Source of the DNA: Paenibacillus zeirhizosphaerae
GTDB lineage: Bacteria > Bacillota > Bacilli > Paenibacillales > Paenibacillaceae
NCBI RefSeq assembly: GCF_030705605.1
Contig: NZ_JAPCKK010000016.1
Location: 1 to 64,000 of the forward strand
Reading direction: 5' to 3'
DNA length: 64,000 nt
Numbering within the stretch: the stretch's first letter is position 1; each line of letters starts with the position of its first letter. Both the position numbers and the translations under genes were made by a program. This document shows positions 17,079 through 25,631 of this stretch, piece after piece. A model generated the notes under the pieces. That model searched no databases and was not told the origin of the DNA. It saw only the letters and a list, made by a program, of their open reading frames with translations.

Positions 17079-17789
17079 TCAAGCCACGCCTCCCTTTCTG
17101 TAAATGTTAATTCTACGTTCGATCATCCCGGTAATCCGCTCGATCAGAATCGTCAATGCCCAGAAAATGATCGCTGCGGCGAGGTATGCCTCAAAAAACC
17201 TCCAGTTGGTTGAAGCGACGATCTGGGCTTTTGCGTTCAAATCAACCACCGACACCGTAAATGCCAGCGTTGAACCGTGAAGCATACCGATGACCGAGTT
17301 GGATAAATTCGGCAAGCTAGCCGCCAATGCTTGAGGAAATACGATGCGGCGCAGCGCCTGAGACGTGGTCATGCCAACAGACCAGGCCGCTTCCACCTGC
17401 CCCCGGTCCACAGCCTGCAGTCCGGAACGGACTACCTCGGACATATAAGCGCCGGCTGTGATCGAGAAGGAGATGAAGGCAAAAGCGATCATGGGGATTT
17501 TTGCCGAGCTCCATCCTAGCCCCAGCAGAGCCGACAGTCCATCAACGATCATCGGCAAGCCGAAATAGATTAACAGCAAATGAGTCAGCATCGGTGTTCC
17601 GCGAATGAAGGTCACATAGGCTGTGGAAAACTGGGAAAGCACCGGGGTGCGCCGCATTCGAAAAAGTGCCGTGGCGGTGCCGATCACAAAACCGCAAGAA
17701 ACAGAGACGACTGTAATGTACAGTGTAGTCGGGATCGCGGATAACAACTGGACGAACGCCGTCCAAATGAAGGAGGGATCCAGATTCAT
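17079..17789 (-). CDS. Polar amino acid ABC transporter permease (TcyM-like)
   Basis: The 236-aa membrane protein of the HisM/GlnP type has several hydrophobic segments, the PRGTPMLTHLLLIYFGLP-like region (RGTP near residue 65) and the EAA loop GQVEAAWSVGMTTSQALRRI. It overlaps the preceding permease gene by 4 bp. With the binding protein at 18614 it forms a cystine-type importer. No cognate ATPase gene is present in the operon. Confidence 0.9.
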   Translation of the reverse strand: MNLDPSFIWTAFVQLLSAIPTTLYITVVSVSCGFVIGTATALFRMRRTPVLSQFSTAYVTFIRGTPMLTHLLLIYFGLPMIVDGLSALLGLGWSSAKIPMIAFAFISFSITAGAYMSEVVRSGLQAVDRGQVEAAWSVGMTTSQALRRIVFPQALAASLPNLSNSVIGMLHGSTLAFTVSVVDLNAKAQIVASTNWRFFEAYLAAAIIFWALTILIERITGMIERRINIYRKGGVA

Positions 17790-18574
17790 AACCGTACCCC
17801 CCCTTCTTGCCCAGGTTGGGCTTTCGTGGACAATCGTCCCGGTAAAAAGCGTCTGCGGGTGGCAAACGGGCTGCTGCTTCCCTCATCCCGTCGCAAATGC
17901 CGCTGCAGTCTCCGTTCCGCAATGAGCAGAATCCGCTCCAGTGTCATACTGATCACTAGGTAAATGAGGGCAAGCGAAAGATAGGTTTCAATGAAATGCT
18001 GGGTTAACGATCCAAGCGTTTGCGCCTTGCCGGTCAGCTCCATTACGCCCAGTGTAAAGGCAAGGGAAGTATCCTTAAGCATGGCAAGCACCAAATTGGA
18101 GAAGACGGGTATGGCAATGGCCAGCGCCTGCGGCAGCACGATCCGGATTAAGGCTTGATATCCCGTCATTCCGATCGCATAAGCCGCCTCCACTTGCCCG
18201 CGGTTTACAGCCAGGACCGCAGCCCGTATGTTTTCAGAAATGTAGGCCGCGGCATGAAGCCCAAACGTTAAGACAACAAAATACAGAACAGGCAGCTTCG
18301 TGATATTAACCGAGAGGAGCTTTAAAAACTCCGGAAGCCCGTAGTAGAACAAGAAAAGCAGAATTAGAATCGGCGTTCCGCGAAAAAAGGAAACGTAAAC
18401 CGCCGATAAATGCCGCAGAATAGGAATTTTGTACAGGCGAGGCAGAGCCACCAACAGCCCCGCCACCATGCCCAGCACAATTCCTCCCGCTACGATGAGC
18501 AATGTAACGCCCAACGTGTCCAGCAGCTTGGGGATAAATTGAAATACATAGGTGATATCGAAGCCGTATTCCAT
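17786..18574 (-). CDS. Polar amino acid ABC transporter permease (TcyL-like)
   Basis: The 262-aa membrane protein is paralogous to the next one. It shows FFRGTPILILLFLFYYGLPE near residue 64 and the EAA loop GQVEAAYAIGMTGYQALIRI. The two permeases would form a heterodimer as in TcyLM. The C-terminal 35 residues are polar and basic. It lies between the binding-protein gene and the second permease in the S-compound salvage operon. Confidence 0.9.
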   Translation of the reverse strand: MEYGFDITYVFQFIPKLLDTLGVTLLIVAGGIVLGMVAGLLVALPRLYKIPILRHLSAVYVSFFRGTPILILLFLFYYGLPEFLKLLSVNITKLPVLYFVVLTFGLHAAAYISENIRAAVLAVNRGQVEAAYAIGMTGYQALIRIVLPQALAIAIPVFSNLVLAMLKDTSLAFTLGVMELTGKAQTLGSLTQHFIETYLSLALIYLVISMTLERILLIAERRLQRHLRRDEGSSSPFATRRRFLPGRLSTKAQPGQEGGVRL

Positions 18575-18613
18575 CTTACGGTCTCACCTTTCCGTTAAAA
18601 TGCTTATATCGTG

Positions 18614-19456
18614 TCACGAAGCGTTTTCTGTAAAGTCGTCGCCCAGCCACTCCGTGCTCAGCTTGCCCAGCGTCCCGTCGGCTTTGATCTCCTTCAGCGC
18701 GGCATCGATTTCATCCGCCAGCTTCTGCGCCTCGGGATCATTTTTGCGGAAGACAAACAGAATATCCGCTTCAGACAAGCTGTCGCCTACGATTTTCAGT
18801 TTGGCTTGAGGATCGATCAAAGATAGCGTAAAATCCGCGCTTACGGTGGCCACGACCCGCCCGCTCGTGATTTGGCTGACCGTATCGTTCGCACTGCCGT
18901 TTTGGTATACAATCTCGATTTTCCGCTCATGCTCCTTATTGTAATTTTCTAGAATTTGCGCGGCGGCGCTTGTCGCGCTTGTCAGCACCTTCTTGCCGGC
19001 CAAATCGTCCAGAGTCTGGATGGAGTTGTTATCCTTGGCGACGACAATTTTGTTTTGCCAGTGCGCATAGGCCTCTTTGTTGAACAGATATTTCTGCTCA
19101 CGCTCCGGGTTCTCCTCCATCTCATGGGCCACGAAATCGATTTTGTTCGTTTCAAGGCTTAGCAGCAGGTTGGAAAACTCCATCGTTTGAAACTCGAATT
19201 CATAATCGGGCAGACGGTTATCAATTTCTTTTACCAGCTCGACGTCAAATCCGGTCAGTTTGCCATTCTCATCAATAAAGCATACCTGGGGGAAGCCTGT
19301 TCCCGTACCGACGATAATCCTTTTTACCTCAGCGCCTCCTGAACTTCCTGAGGCCGCATTTTCCCCGTTTCCGTTATTGCTGCCAGCCGTTGAGCCGCAA
19401 CCCGCGGTCACGATTGCAAGCACCAGTGCTGCTGACAACAGCCGCAATTTCTTCAT
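18614..19456 (-). CDS. Amino acid ABC transporter substrate-binding lipoprotein (TcyJ/K, YxeM-like)
   Basis: The 280-aa protein has a lipoprotein signal with lipobox VTAGC (Cys about 20), a Gly/Ser/Asn-rich linker, and the SBP family 3 fold with GKLTGFDVELVKEI and DFVAHEM. This fold binds polar amino acids. In the ytm and yxe operons the equivalents bring in cystine or S-substituted cysteines. It overlaps the acetyltransferase gene by 4 bp. Only one binding protein is encoded, whereas Bacillus ytm has two. Confidence 0.9.
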   Translation of the reverse strand: MKKLRLLSAALVLAIVTAGCGSTAGSNNGNGENAASGSSGGAEVKRIIVGTGTGFPQVCFIDENGKLTGFDVELVKEIDNRLPDYEFEFQTMEFSNLLLSLETNKIDFVAHEMEENPEREQKYLFNKEAYAHWQNKIVVAKDNNSIQTLDDLAGKKVLTSATSAAAQILENYNKEHERKIEIVYQNGSANDTVSQITSGRVVATVSADFTLSLIDPQAKLKIVGDSLSEADILFVFRKNDPEAQKLADEIDAALKEIKADGTLGKLSTEWLGDDFTENAS

Positions 19457-19989
19457 CCTGTTGACCCCCGCCTTTTGCTTTTGATCATGGATTGTTCATA
19501 AGGGTTCACAACTTTGCGCAGCAGATGACCGACGCCGTCACCGTTGCCGGGATCAAAGGAATAGATGCTTTCATACCCTCTTCGCTCGTACATGGAGAGC
19601 AGCCATGGATGCTTTTCAGCGGTCCCCAGTGTTACCGCAGACGCGCCGAGCTTGTCACGTATGATACGAGTTTCCACCCAGTCGAGAAGCCTGCCGCCAT
19701 ATCCTTTGCCCTGATCGGCTGGGTCAACGGCAAACCATTTGATGAAAGGTAAATCTGTAATATGCTTTACATCGTCTCCTTTCGAAAGGGTAATGGTTGC
19801 AACGATCGTGCCATCTGCCTCCAGCACATAACATTCATTTTGCACAATATTCCCCTGGATCTGCTCCAGACTGGCGTTTGCAGCCGGCCAATGCAGCTCC
19901 AACTCACGGATCGGAGAATAAGCAGCAAATATTAAAGCACGCAGCCGTTCTGCATCAGGCAATCCTGCTAAACGAAACTGTTCGCCCAT
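19453..19989 (-). CDS. GNAT N-acetyltransferase (SnaA/YxeL-like)
   Basis: The 178-aa GNAT protein has the acetyl-CoA loop VDPADQGKGYGGRLLDW (Q/R-x-x-G-x-G/A type) near residue 98. As first gene of the operon it matches SnaA (YtmI) or YxeL, which acetylate the amino group of S-alkylcysteines before C-S cleavage. A GGGGG ribosome site precedes the ATG, and a CTATGCGTATAG palindrome lies 34 bp upstream. The role is inferred mainly from the gene neighbourhood, since GNAT specificity cannot be read directly. Confidence 0.85.
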   Translation of the reverse strand: MGEQFRLAGLPDAERLRALIFAAYSPIRELELHWPAANASLEQIQGNIVQNECYVLEADGTIVATITLSKGDDVKHITDLPFIKWFAVDPADQGKGYGGRLLDWVETRIIRDKLGASAVTLGTAEKHPWLLSMYERRGYESIYSFDPGNGDGVGHLLRKVVNPYEQSMIKSKRRGSTG

Positions 19990-20017
19990 GGATGAACCCC
20001 CTTGCTTTTAAATTAAT

Positions 20018-20044
20018 AATTCCTATGCGTATAGTAAGAATTAA
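20018..20044 (-). promoter_or_regulatory. Palindromic regulatory region of the S-compound salvage operon
   Basis: CTATGCGTATAG at 20023-20034 (10 of 12 positions symmetric) is flanked by TAATTC and GAATTA. It resembles CTATGGAATAG at 6681-6691 before the Ssu-like operon and CTATA...TATAG at 5999-6019 before the LysR gene. A common sulfur regulator (LysR type, or CymR-like) is possible. Confidence 0.55.
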
Positions 20045-20125
20045 TGTGTTATTAATGTACCACCGACACCTGATCAGCGCTAATAGACTTTCTCTATCGT
20101 TCGATTGAAAAATGTGAAAAGCATA

Positions 20126-20177
20126 CAAAAAAGACCAGGTCTCGTCATCTCAATGGAGATGGAAAGTACCTGGTCTC
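20126..20177 (-). terminator. Terminator of the btuC-btuF operon
   Basis: On the minus strand AGACCAGGT pairs with ACCTGGTCT, with an inner CATCTC/GAGATG stem, followed by a T run. It closes the cobalamin transport operon just before the salvage operon promoter. Confidence 0.88.
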
Positions 20178-20188
20178 ACCTGTTAGGG

Positions 20189-21205
20189 CTATTTAATCTC
20201 TTTTGTTTTATCAGGGTAAAACCCGCTGGCAAGAGTGCTTAAAGCCATGGGAGCACGTATCCCTTCTGCCGCTGCTGAAAGAGGCAGCACAACAAAGTGT
20301 TTGTTCTTGATTGCGGTAACATCTGCTAATGCAGCTTTGCCGAGAAGCAGAGCTTTCTTCTCTTCTACGCTTGTACTGCCATAATCGACGATGACGATGA
20401 CATCCGGGTTGCGATTTACAATCTCCTCCCAACTGACCGTTGCCCAGCTTTTTTCGATATCATCAAAAATATTTTTTCCGCCTGCCACGTTGATCAGGCT
20501 CGTCAGGTAGGTGTTGGCGGCAGTAAATGCGGTATCTTCTCCACTGTCATAGACAAACACCTTGATGGGTTCACTGACCGTACCGATGCTGTCCTGAATT
20601 TGCTCAACTTCCCGTTGCATCTCATCTACAAGAGCTTGCGATCTCTCTTCGACACGAAAGATGCGGCCGATATTCAGGATATCCTGATACACATTCTCCA
20701 AAGACGGACTGGGCTTGTTGGAAGATTCCTGAACATAGGTGTACACGCCTTGCTCGGCGAGCTCAGCCCTGGAACCAAGCGTCTTTTCGGTAAAAGCGCT
20801 TGTCCAGCCGGCATACGCAAAATCCGGATTCGCCGAATAAAAAACTTCCTGCGATGGATATTCTTCTGAAAGCACCGGGATGCTGTCGTATTGTTTTTTG
20901 TATTCCGGAAGGATTTGGTCATCCAGATAAGCAGTCCCTACCATGTATTGTTCCAAGCCAAGCGCCAGCATGACCTCTGTGGCGTGCTGATTCAACGTGA
21001 CCGCTCGCTTCGGCGGCTCGGTAAACATAAGCTTTTCGCCCATATTTTCTATTATAACCTGCTCTTCCCCTGTGCTCTCCTGGCTGGATGGCGATATAGC
21101 AGCCGTTTCTCCGGGATTGCCTGCACACGCAGACATCAGAAATATGAGCGCTGCTCCAACGATCCCCAGGATCAATGATGTTCTAAGCTTAAGCGAGACA
21201 TTCAT
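20189..21205 (-). CDS. btuF: Cobalamin/iron-type ABC substrate-binding lipoprotein (BtuF-like)
   Basis: The 338-aa lipoprotein has its lipobox at LMSAC (Cys about 27), a Ser/Glu/Thr linker, and the class III periplasmic-binding fold. The entry segment RAVTLNQHATEVMLALGLE is the family hallmark. It would bind corrinoids outside the membrane and hand them to the permease. Its start ATGA overlaps the btuC stop. B12 is inferred from the cobalamin riboswitch upstream, since sequence alone also allows siderophores. No ATPase gene follows; a terminator does. Confidence 0.82.
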   Translation of the reverse strand: MNVSLKLRTSLILGIVGAALIFLMSACAGNPGETAAISPSSQESTGEEQVIIENMGEKLMFTEPPKRAVTLNQHATEVMLALGLEQYMVGTAYLDDQILPEYKKQYDSIPVLSEEYPSQEVFYSANPDFAYAGWTSAFTEKTLGSRAELAEQGVYTYVQESSNKPSPSLENVYQDILNIGRIFRVEERSQALVDEMQREVEQIQDSIGTVSEPIKVFVYDSGEDTAFTAANTYLTSLINVAGGKNIFDDIEKSWATVSWEEIVNRNPDVIVIVDYGSTSVEEKKALLLGKAALADVTAIKNKHFVVLPLSAAAEGIRAPMALSTLASGFYPDKTKEIK

Positions 21206-22284
21206 TTACCGTTCCCCCCAAATGAGTATGTACTTCTGCGCAACAGCCAAATGAAGAACGGTCCCCCGCATAAGGCTGTAACAATACCAATCGGCAGCTC
21301 CTCCGGTGCCAGAACGAGCCGTGCAGCCACATCAGCCCAAATCATAAATATCGCGCCGAGCAGCATGCTTAATGGCAGTACCCGGCGATGATCGGGGCCC
21401 GTCATCATTCTGGCAATATGTGGAATCATCAACCCGACGAATCCAATCGAACCACTTACAGAGACAATCGCTCCCGTCATCAGTGCGGTAATGACCACGA
21501 GAAGGATACGGAAAGCAGCAATGTTAACCCCCAGCGTCACGGCGGCCTCCTCCCCCATGAGCAAGGAGTTTAGCGAGCGATGCAGGAACAGCAGCACCGT
21601 GGTTCCCGAAGCAACGATAAGGGCCGGGACGGTTAAATGCTCCCACTTCGAGCCGGTTAAACTTCCCATCATCCAGTACATTGCAGAGCGAATGCCATCC
21701 GCATTGGGAGCCAACGTGACGATAAAGTTGGTGGCGGCAGACAGCATCATGGAAGTGACAATACCTGAAAGCAGCAATCTTGAGGTTGAAATTTCTCCCC
21801 CTACCTTGGCCAGAATGAAAACCAGAATCATAGCGAGCAGTGAGCCGATAAATGCTGAGAGGGATAGCGTATGCGTACCCAAAAAACGGAAGGCACCGAA
21901 AATAATAACGAGCGTCGCCGCTACGGATGCTCCTGAGGAAACGCCCAGGATGTAAGGATCGGCCAGCGAGTTGCGGGTAAGGGCTTGAATAGCCGCTCCT
22001 GTAACAGCCAGTCCGGCGCCAATGATGCCTCCCAGCAGGACTCTGGGGAAGCGGATATTCCACACAATATGTTCCTGGGCTTTCGTCCCTGCACCTTCAA
22101 TCCAGCCATTCAGGAAAGGGATATGGGAAAAGGCGATATTCCACACCTGCTCAGGATGAATCCGCACTGGCCCAAGCATGATAGCGATGGTCATTGAAGC
22201 GATCAGGACAGCCGTCCATACGAATAGCTGAACCACAAACCACCCACGTTTAGCTTGGTGCCTTCCATTCATTACCTTGTTCAT
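21202..22284 (-). CDS. btuC: Cobalamin ABC transporter permease (BtuC/FecCD family)
   Basis: The 360-aa FecCD-type permease has about ten hydrophobic segments. Landmarks are RFPRVLLGGIIGAGLAVTGA, NSLADPYILGVSSGA and GSIGFVGLMIPHIAR, plus the C-terminal GGPFFIWLLRR. It is the first gene after the cobalamin riboswitch and is translationally coupled to btuF. The ATPase (btuD) is not encoded in this transcription unit. Confidence 0.88.
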   Translation of the reverse strand: MNKVMNGRHQAKRGWFVVQLFVWTAVLIASMTIAIMLGPVRIHPEQVWNIAFSHIPFLNGWIEGAGTKAQEHIVWNIRFPRVLLGGIIGAGLAVTGAAIQALTRNSLADPYILGVSSGASVAATLVIIFGAFRFLGTHTLSLSAFIGSLLAMILVFILAKVGGEISTSRLLLSGIVTSMMLSAATNFIVTLAPNADGIRSAMYWMMGSLTGSKWEHLTVPALIVASGTTVLLFLHRSLNSLLMGEEAAVTLGVNIAAFRILLVVITALMTGAIVSVSGSIGFVGLMIPHIARMMTGPDHRRVLPLSMLLGAIFMIWADVAARLVLAPEELPIGIVTALCGGPFFIWLLRRSTYSFGGNGK

Positions 22285-22334
22285 TTGACTCCTTTCCTTT
22301 CTCGTGCTTCAGGACGATCTTAAATTACACAGCA

Positions 22335-22364
22335 AAAAAGCACCCTCAATGGTATGAGAGTGCC
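22335..22364 (-). terminator. Riboswitch expression-platform terminator
   Basis: On the minus strand GCACTCTCA pairs with TGAGGGTGC and is followed by TTTTTTG. It lies between the cobalamin aptamer and the btuC start, as expected for B12-dependent premature termination. Confidence 0.82.
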
Positions 22365-22509
22365 TGTACTGGATCAAGGAAAAGCGCAGGGCCGTATCCA
22401 ATCTGCATTTTCATCACCCCAACAGGAAATGAAAGCAACTGAAAGAAAAGCCCGACGACATGATCGTGAACCGTGCCGGCCACTCCCTATCCGCGTAGGT
22501 TTGTGACAA

Positions 22510-22700
22510 TCAAAGAAACAGGCAGGTCTCCTGACTTGCGGATCTTCGCCGTCTGTGGCCTTCCCATCGAATAACGACAGTGACACGAACTTCCAGACTG
22601 GCTCCTCGCTTACAGTGGCGGGACCGTGCCGGATTTGCACCGGCTTCCCTTTTAAGACGAGGTTGCGCATTGCACACAACTCGTCACCTGATCTTTTAAA
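22510..22700 (-). ncRNA. Cobalamin riboswitch
   Basis: The minus strand contains the conserved B12-aptamer parts in order: GGGAAGCCGGTGCAAATCC, GGCACGGTCCCGCCACTGTA with the B12 box GCCACTG, and the closing GTCAGGAGACCTGCCTGTTTC. Binding of adenosylcobalamin should shut off btuC-btuF through the terminator at 22335. Several open frames crossing the region are therefore not genes. Confidence 0.96.
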
Positions 22701-22761
22701 ATATAAGATAATAAACAATTCATATGGTAGCATGAATAGAAGTGACTGTCCATTTCTGGGA

Positions 22762-24117
22762 TTAAGCCTTGGCGTACATTTCCGCAAGCGACTCATTCAT
22801 AATGTCAAGGCCTTCCTCCAACTGTTCATTAGTTATGACCAACGGAGTCAGGAAGCGGACCACGTTGCCGTGAATACCCGCAGTAAGCACAATGACGCCT
22901 TTATTATAACAGGCACGGACAAGGCTGGCTGCAACCGCTGATGCAGGCTTGCCAGACAACGGATCGGTAAATTCAACCGCACACATCGCTCCAAGGCCGC
23001 GGACATCACCAATGACGGGGAACTGCTGCTGCAGCTTTTCAAAATGGGACCTGATCCGCTGGCCGATTTGCTCTGCTCGTTCACTAAGGTTTTCCCGCTC
23101 TATCTGATCAATGACGGCCAGCGCGGCCACGCAGCCCAGCGGACTGCCGCCATAGGTTCCCCCGATCTCCCCCGGATGGGGCGCATCCATCAATTCCGCT
23201 CTTCCGACGACCGCGCTGATCGGCAGGCCCGCGGCAAGCGATTTGGATAGGGTTATCAGATCAGGCTCTATGCCAAAATGCGTGCTCGCAAACATCGTGC
23301 CCGTGCGTCCGAAGCCCGTCTGGATTTCATCCGCGATAAATAATATGCCGTGCTGTCTGCACAACTCGTATACGCCCTGGACGAAAAGCTTCGGCGGCAC
23401 AATAAAGCCGCCTTCTCCCTGCACCGGTTCCATAATGACAGCCGCCAGTTCTTCAGGTGCCGCCTCGGTCAGCAGGAAATCCGCGAACTGGTCGAGACAG
23501 AAACGCGCATAATCTTCCTCGCTCATGGTAGCCGGACGATGATACGGATAAGGGTACACCGCTTTGTATGTAGCCGGAGCGAATGGACCCATTTGAAATT
23601 TATACGGCTTGACCTTGCTGGTTAAGCTCATGCCAAGCAGCGTGCGTCCGTGAAAGCCGCGTGTAAAGGAGACGATGCCGGGCTTGCCTGTATATTTGCG
23701 GGCGATTTTCACCGCATTCTCCACCGCTTCGGCCCCGCTGTTCAGGAGCACCGCTTTTTTGGCAAAAGAACCTGGAGCAAGCGCTGCCAGCTTCTCAGCC
23801 AACTCAATGTAGGGCTCATACATGCCGACATGAAAGCAAGTGTGCAGGAAACGCTCTGCCTGCTGCTGTACGGCCTGAACGACTCTCGGTGGGCAATGGC
23901 CGGCATTCATCGTGCCGATCGCGCCAGCGAAATCGAGAAACACGTTTCCGTCCACATCCGTCAGCAGCACGCCGCTGGCGCTGTCCACGAACAGCGGAAA
24001 GTTATTGCCGACGCCACCAGCTACGGCCGCTTCCCTTCTGCGGAGCAGCTCATCCGTCTTCGGCCCGGGAAGCGGGCTCTGAATCTTAGCATACTTGCGC
24101 TCTTTCGCTATCATCAT
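22762..24117 (-). CDS. gabT: 4-aminobutyrate aminotransferase
   Basis: The 451-aa class III aminotransferase shows NSGAEAVENAVKIARKYTGK, the FHGRT motif, [20 protein letters not shown] and the PLP lysine in TLSKSLAAGLP. All match GabT, which converts GABA and 2-oxoglutarate to succinate semialdehyde and glutamate. It is the last gene of the polyamine operon, just after the aldehyde dehydrogenase that would make GABA. AAGGAG lies 4 or 7 nt before the two ATG codons; the second (24114) may be the true start. No gabD follows. Confidence 0.88.
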   Translation of the reverse strand: MMIAKERKYAKIQSPLPGPKTDELLRRREAAVAGGVGNNFPLFVDSASGVLLTDVDGNVFLDFAGAIGTMNAGHCPPRVVQAVQQQAERFLHTCFHVGMYEPYIELAEKLAALAPGSFAKKAVLLNSGAEAVENAVKIARKYTGKPGIVSFTRGFHGRTLLGMSLTSKVKPYKFQMGPFAPATYKAVYPYPYHRPATMSEEDYARFCLDQFADFLLTEAAPEELAAVIMEPVQGEGGFIVPPKLFVQGVYELCRQHGILFIADEIQTGFGRTGTMFASTHFGIEPDLITLSKSLAAGLPISAVVGRAELMDAPHPGEIGGTYGGSPLGCVAALAVIDQIERENLSERAEQIGQRIRSHFEKLQQQFPVIGDVRGLGAMCAVEFTDPLSGKPASAVAASLVRACYNKGVIVLTAGIHGNVVRFLTPLVITNEQLEEGLDIMNESLAEMYAKA

Positions 24118-24125
24118 CGGTCTCC

Positions 24126-25592
24126 TTAATTGCGGTACCAGCCGAGCGGCTCAACCTGCAGACTTGTATTGATTTGTTTGACTTCTGTATAGGCTTCGTA
24201 GCCGAACGTCCCCAGCTCCCTGCCGATGCCGCTCTGCTTGTATCCACCCCAAGGAGCCTCATTATAGGTCGGATGATACGTATTAATCCAGGTAATGCCT
24301 GCCCGCAGCTTCCGGGCAACACGCTGTGCCCGAGCCCCGTTATTCGTAAATACTGCACCGGCAAGTCCGTAAATTGTATCGTTCGCCAGACGAATCGCTT
24401 CCGCTTCGTCCTGGAACGTCTGCACGACCAGGACCGGGCCAAAGATCTCTTCCTGGACAATGCGCATATCCGGCTTCGTATCTGTAAAAATGGTCGGCTG
24501 CAGGAAATAGCCCTTGCCGTACTCGCCATGGATCAGCCTTTCCCCGCCGCACACAAGCGTTGCTCCCTCTTCCTTGCCTAGCTCGATATAGCTCAGCACC
24601 TTTTGCAAATGCGCTTCCGATACAAGCGGCCCCATCTCGGTGCCTTCGTCGAGTCCGCTCCCGATAATGATGCGCTTCGTCCGCTCTACAAGCCGGACCA
24701 TGAAGCGCTCATAAATGCTTTCTTCAAGCAGGAGACGCGAACCGGCGGCGCAAATCTGCCCTTGCCCAGCAAAGATGGCAAACATGGCATATTCCACCGC
24801 GGTCTCAAAATCGGCATCGGCAAATACGATATTCGGGGATTTACCGCCAAGCTCCAGCGATATTTTCTTCATATTGCCAGAAGCAGCCTGCATAATGCTG
24901 CGGCCAGTAACGGTTCCACCGGTAAAGGCGATTTTGTCTACGTCCGCGCTTGCCGCGAGCTCATGACCGACCGTAGCACCTGCTCCGAGCACCAGATTAG
25001 CGACCCCGTGCGGAAAACCGGTACGCTCGATGAGCTCGAACAGCTTGACAGTGGTCATCGGTGTGATCTCCGAAGGCTTGAACACGACCGTATTACCTGC
25101 GGCGAGTGCGGGCGCAAGCTTCCAGGCGGCCATCAGCAGCGGATAATTCCAAGGCACAATCTGGCCGCATACGCCGATTGGCTCACGAATAACGACGGCC
25201 TGCATCGGGTCTGCGACTTCATAGGTTTGACCGTGCGGCTTGGTCGCCAGCCCCGCATAATAGCGGAAACAAGCGATGGCGTCGTTCACATCTCCTTCTG
25301 CTTCCCGCAGCGGCTTTCCGCTGTCCAGTGTCTCAAGCCTCGCGAATTCCTCCTTCTCCGCTTCCAGCGAATCCGCCAGCTTGAACAGCAGCCGTGCCCG
25401 CTCTGCTGCAGGCGTCTCCGGCCAGCCTCCTTCGTCAAACGCTCTGCGCGCCTCAGCAATGGCAACCCGCGCGTCTAACACACCACCCTCTGCCGCCTGT
25501 GCAATGATTTCCCCATTCGCCGGATTTACAATCTCCCTCGTTTCGCCTGATGCGGCTTCCACCCAACTTCCGCCAATATACATCCGTAACAT
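24126..25592 (-). CDS. Aldehyde dehydrogenase (aminobutyraldehyde/betaine aldehyde type)
   Basis: The protein of about 488 aa has the family features in order: PWNYPLLMAAWKLAPALAAG, the catalytic Glu in LELGGKSPN, the catalytic Cys in GQGQICAAGSR, and the C-terminal WINTYHPTYNEAPWGGYKQSG. The PWGG-KQSG ending and length fit the BADH/PuuC/aminobutyraldehyde group. Placed between putrescine aminotransferase and GABA aminotransferase genes, it should oxidise 4-aminobutanal to GABA with NAD. The ATG at 25592 is preferred since AGGAGG lies 7 nt upstream. Confidence 0.88.
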   Translation of the reverse strand: MLRMYIGGSWVEAASGETREIVNPANGEIIAQAAEGGVLDARVAIAEARRAFDEGGWPETPAAERARLLFKLADSLEAEKEEFARLETLDSGKPLREAEGDVNDAIACFRYYAGLATKPHGQTYEVADPMQAVVIREPIGVCGQIVPWNYPLLMAAWKLAPALAAGNTVVFKPSEITPMTTVKLFELIERTGFPHGVANLVLGAGATVGHELAASADVDKIAFTGGTVTGRSIMQAASGNMKKISLELGGKSPNIVFADADFETAVEYAMFAIFAGQGQICAAGSRLLLEESIYERFMVRLVERTKRIIIGSGLDEGTEMGPLVSEAHLQKVLSYIELGKEEGATLVCGGERLIHGEYGKGYFLQPTIFTDTKPDMRIVQEEIFGPVLVVQTFQDEAEAIRLANDTIYGLAGAVFTNNGARAQRVARKLRAGITWINTYHPTYNEAPWGGYKQSGIGRELGTFGYEAYTEVKQINTSLQVEPLGWYRN

Positions 25593-25631
25593 CGCCATTC
25601 CTCCTGCTCCCTGGAAATGTGAAACGGTCTT

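Noticed and set aside
22374..22796. 140-codon frame across the cobalamin riboswitch
   Set aside because: It lies on the riboswitch strand through the aptamer and terminator, which explain the sequence better.
24603..25478. 291-codon plus-strand frame inside the aldehyde dehydrogenase gene
   Set aside because: It is antisense to a well-supported dehydrogenase with all catalytic motifs.
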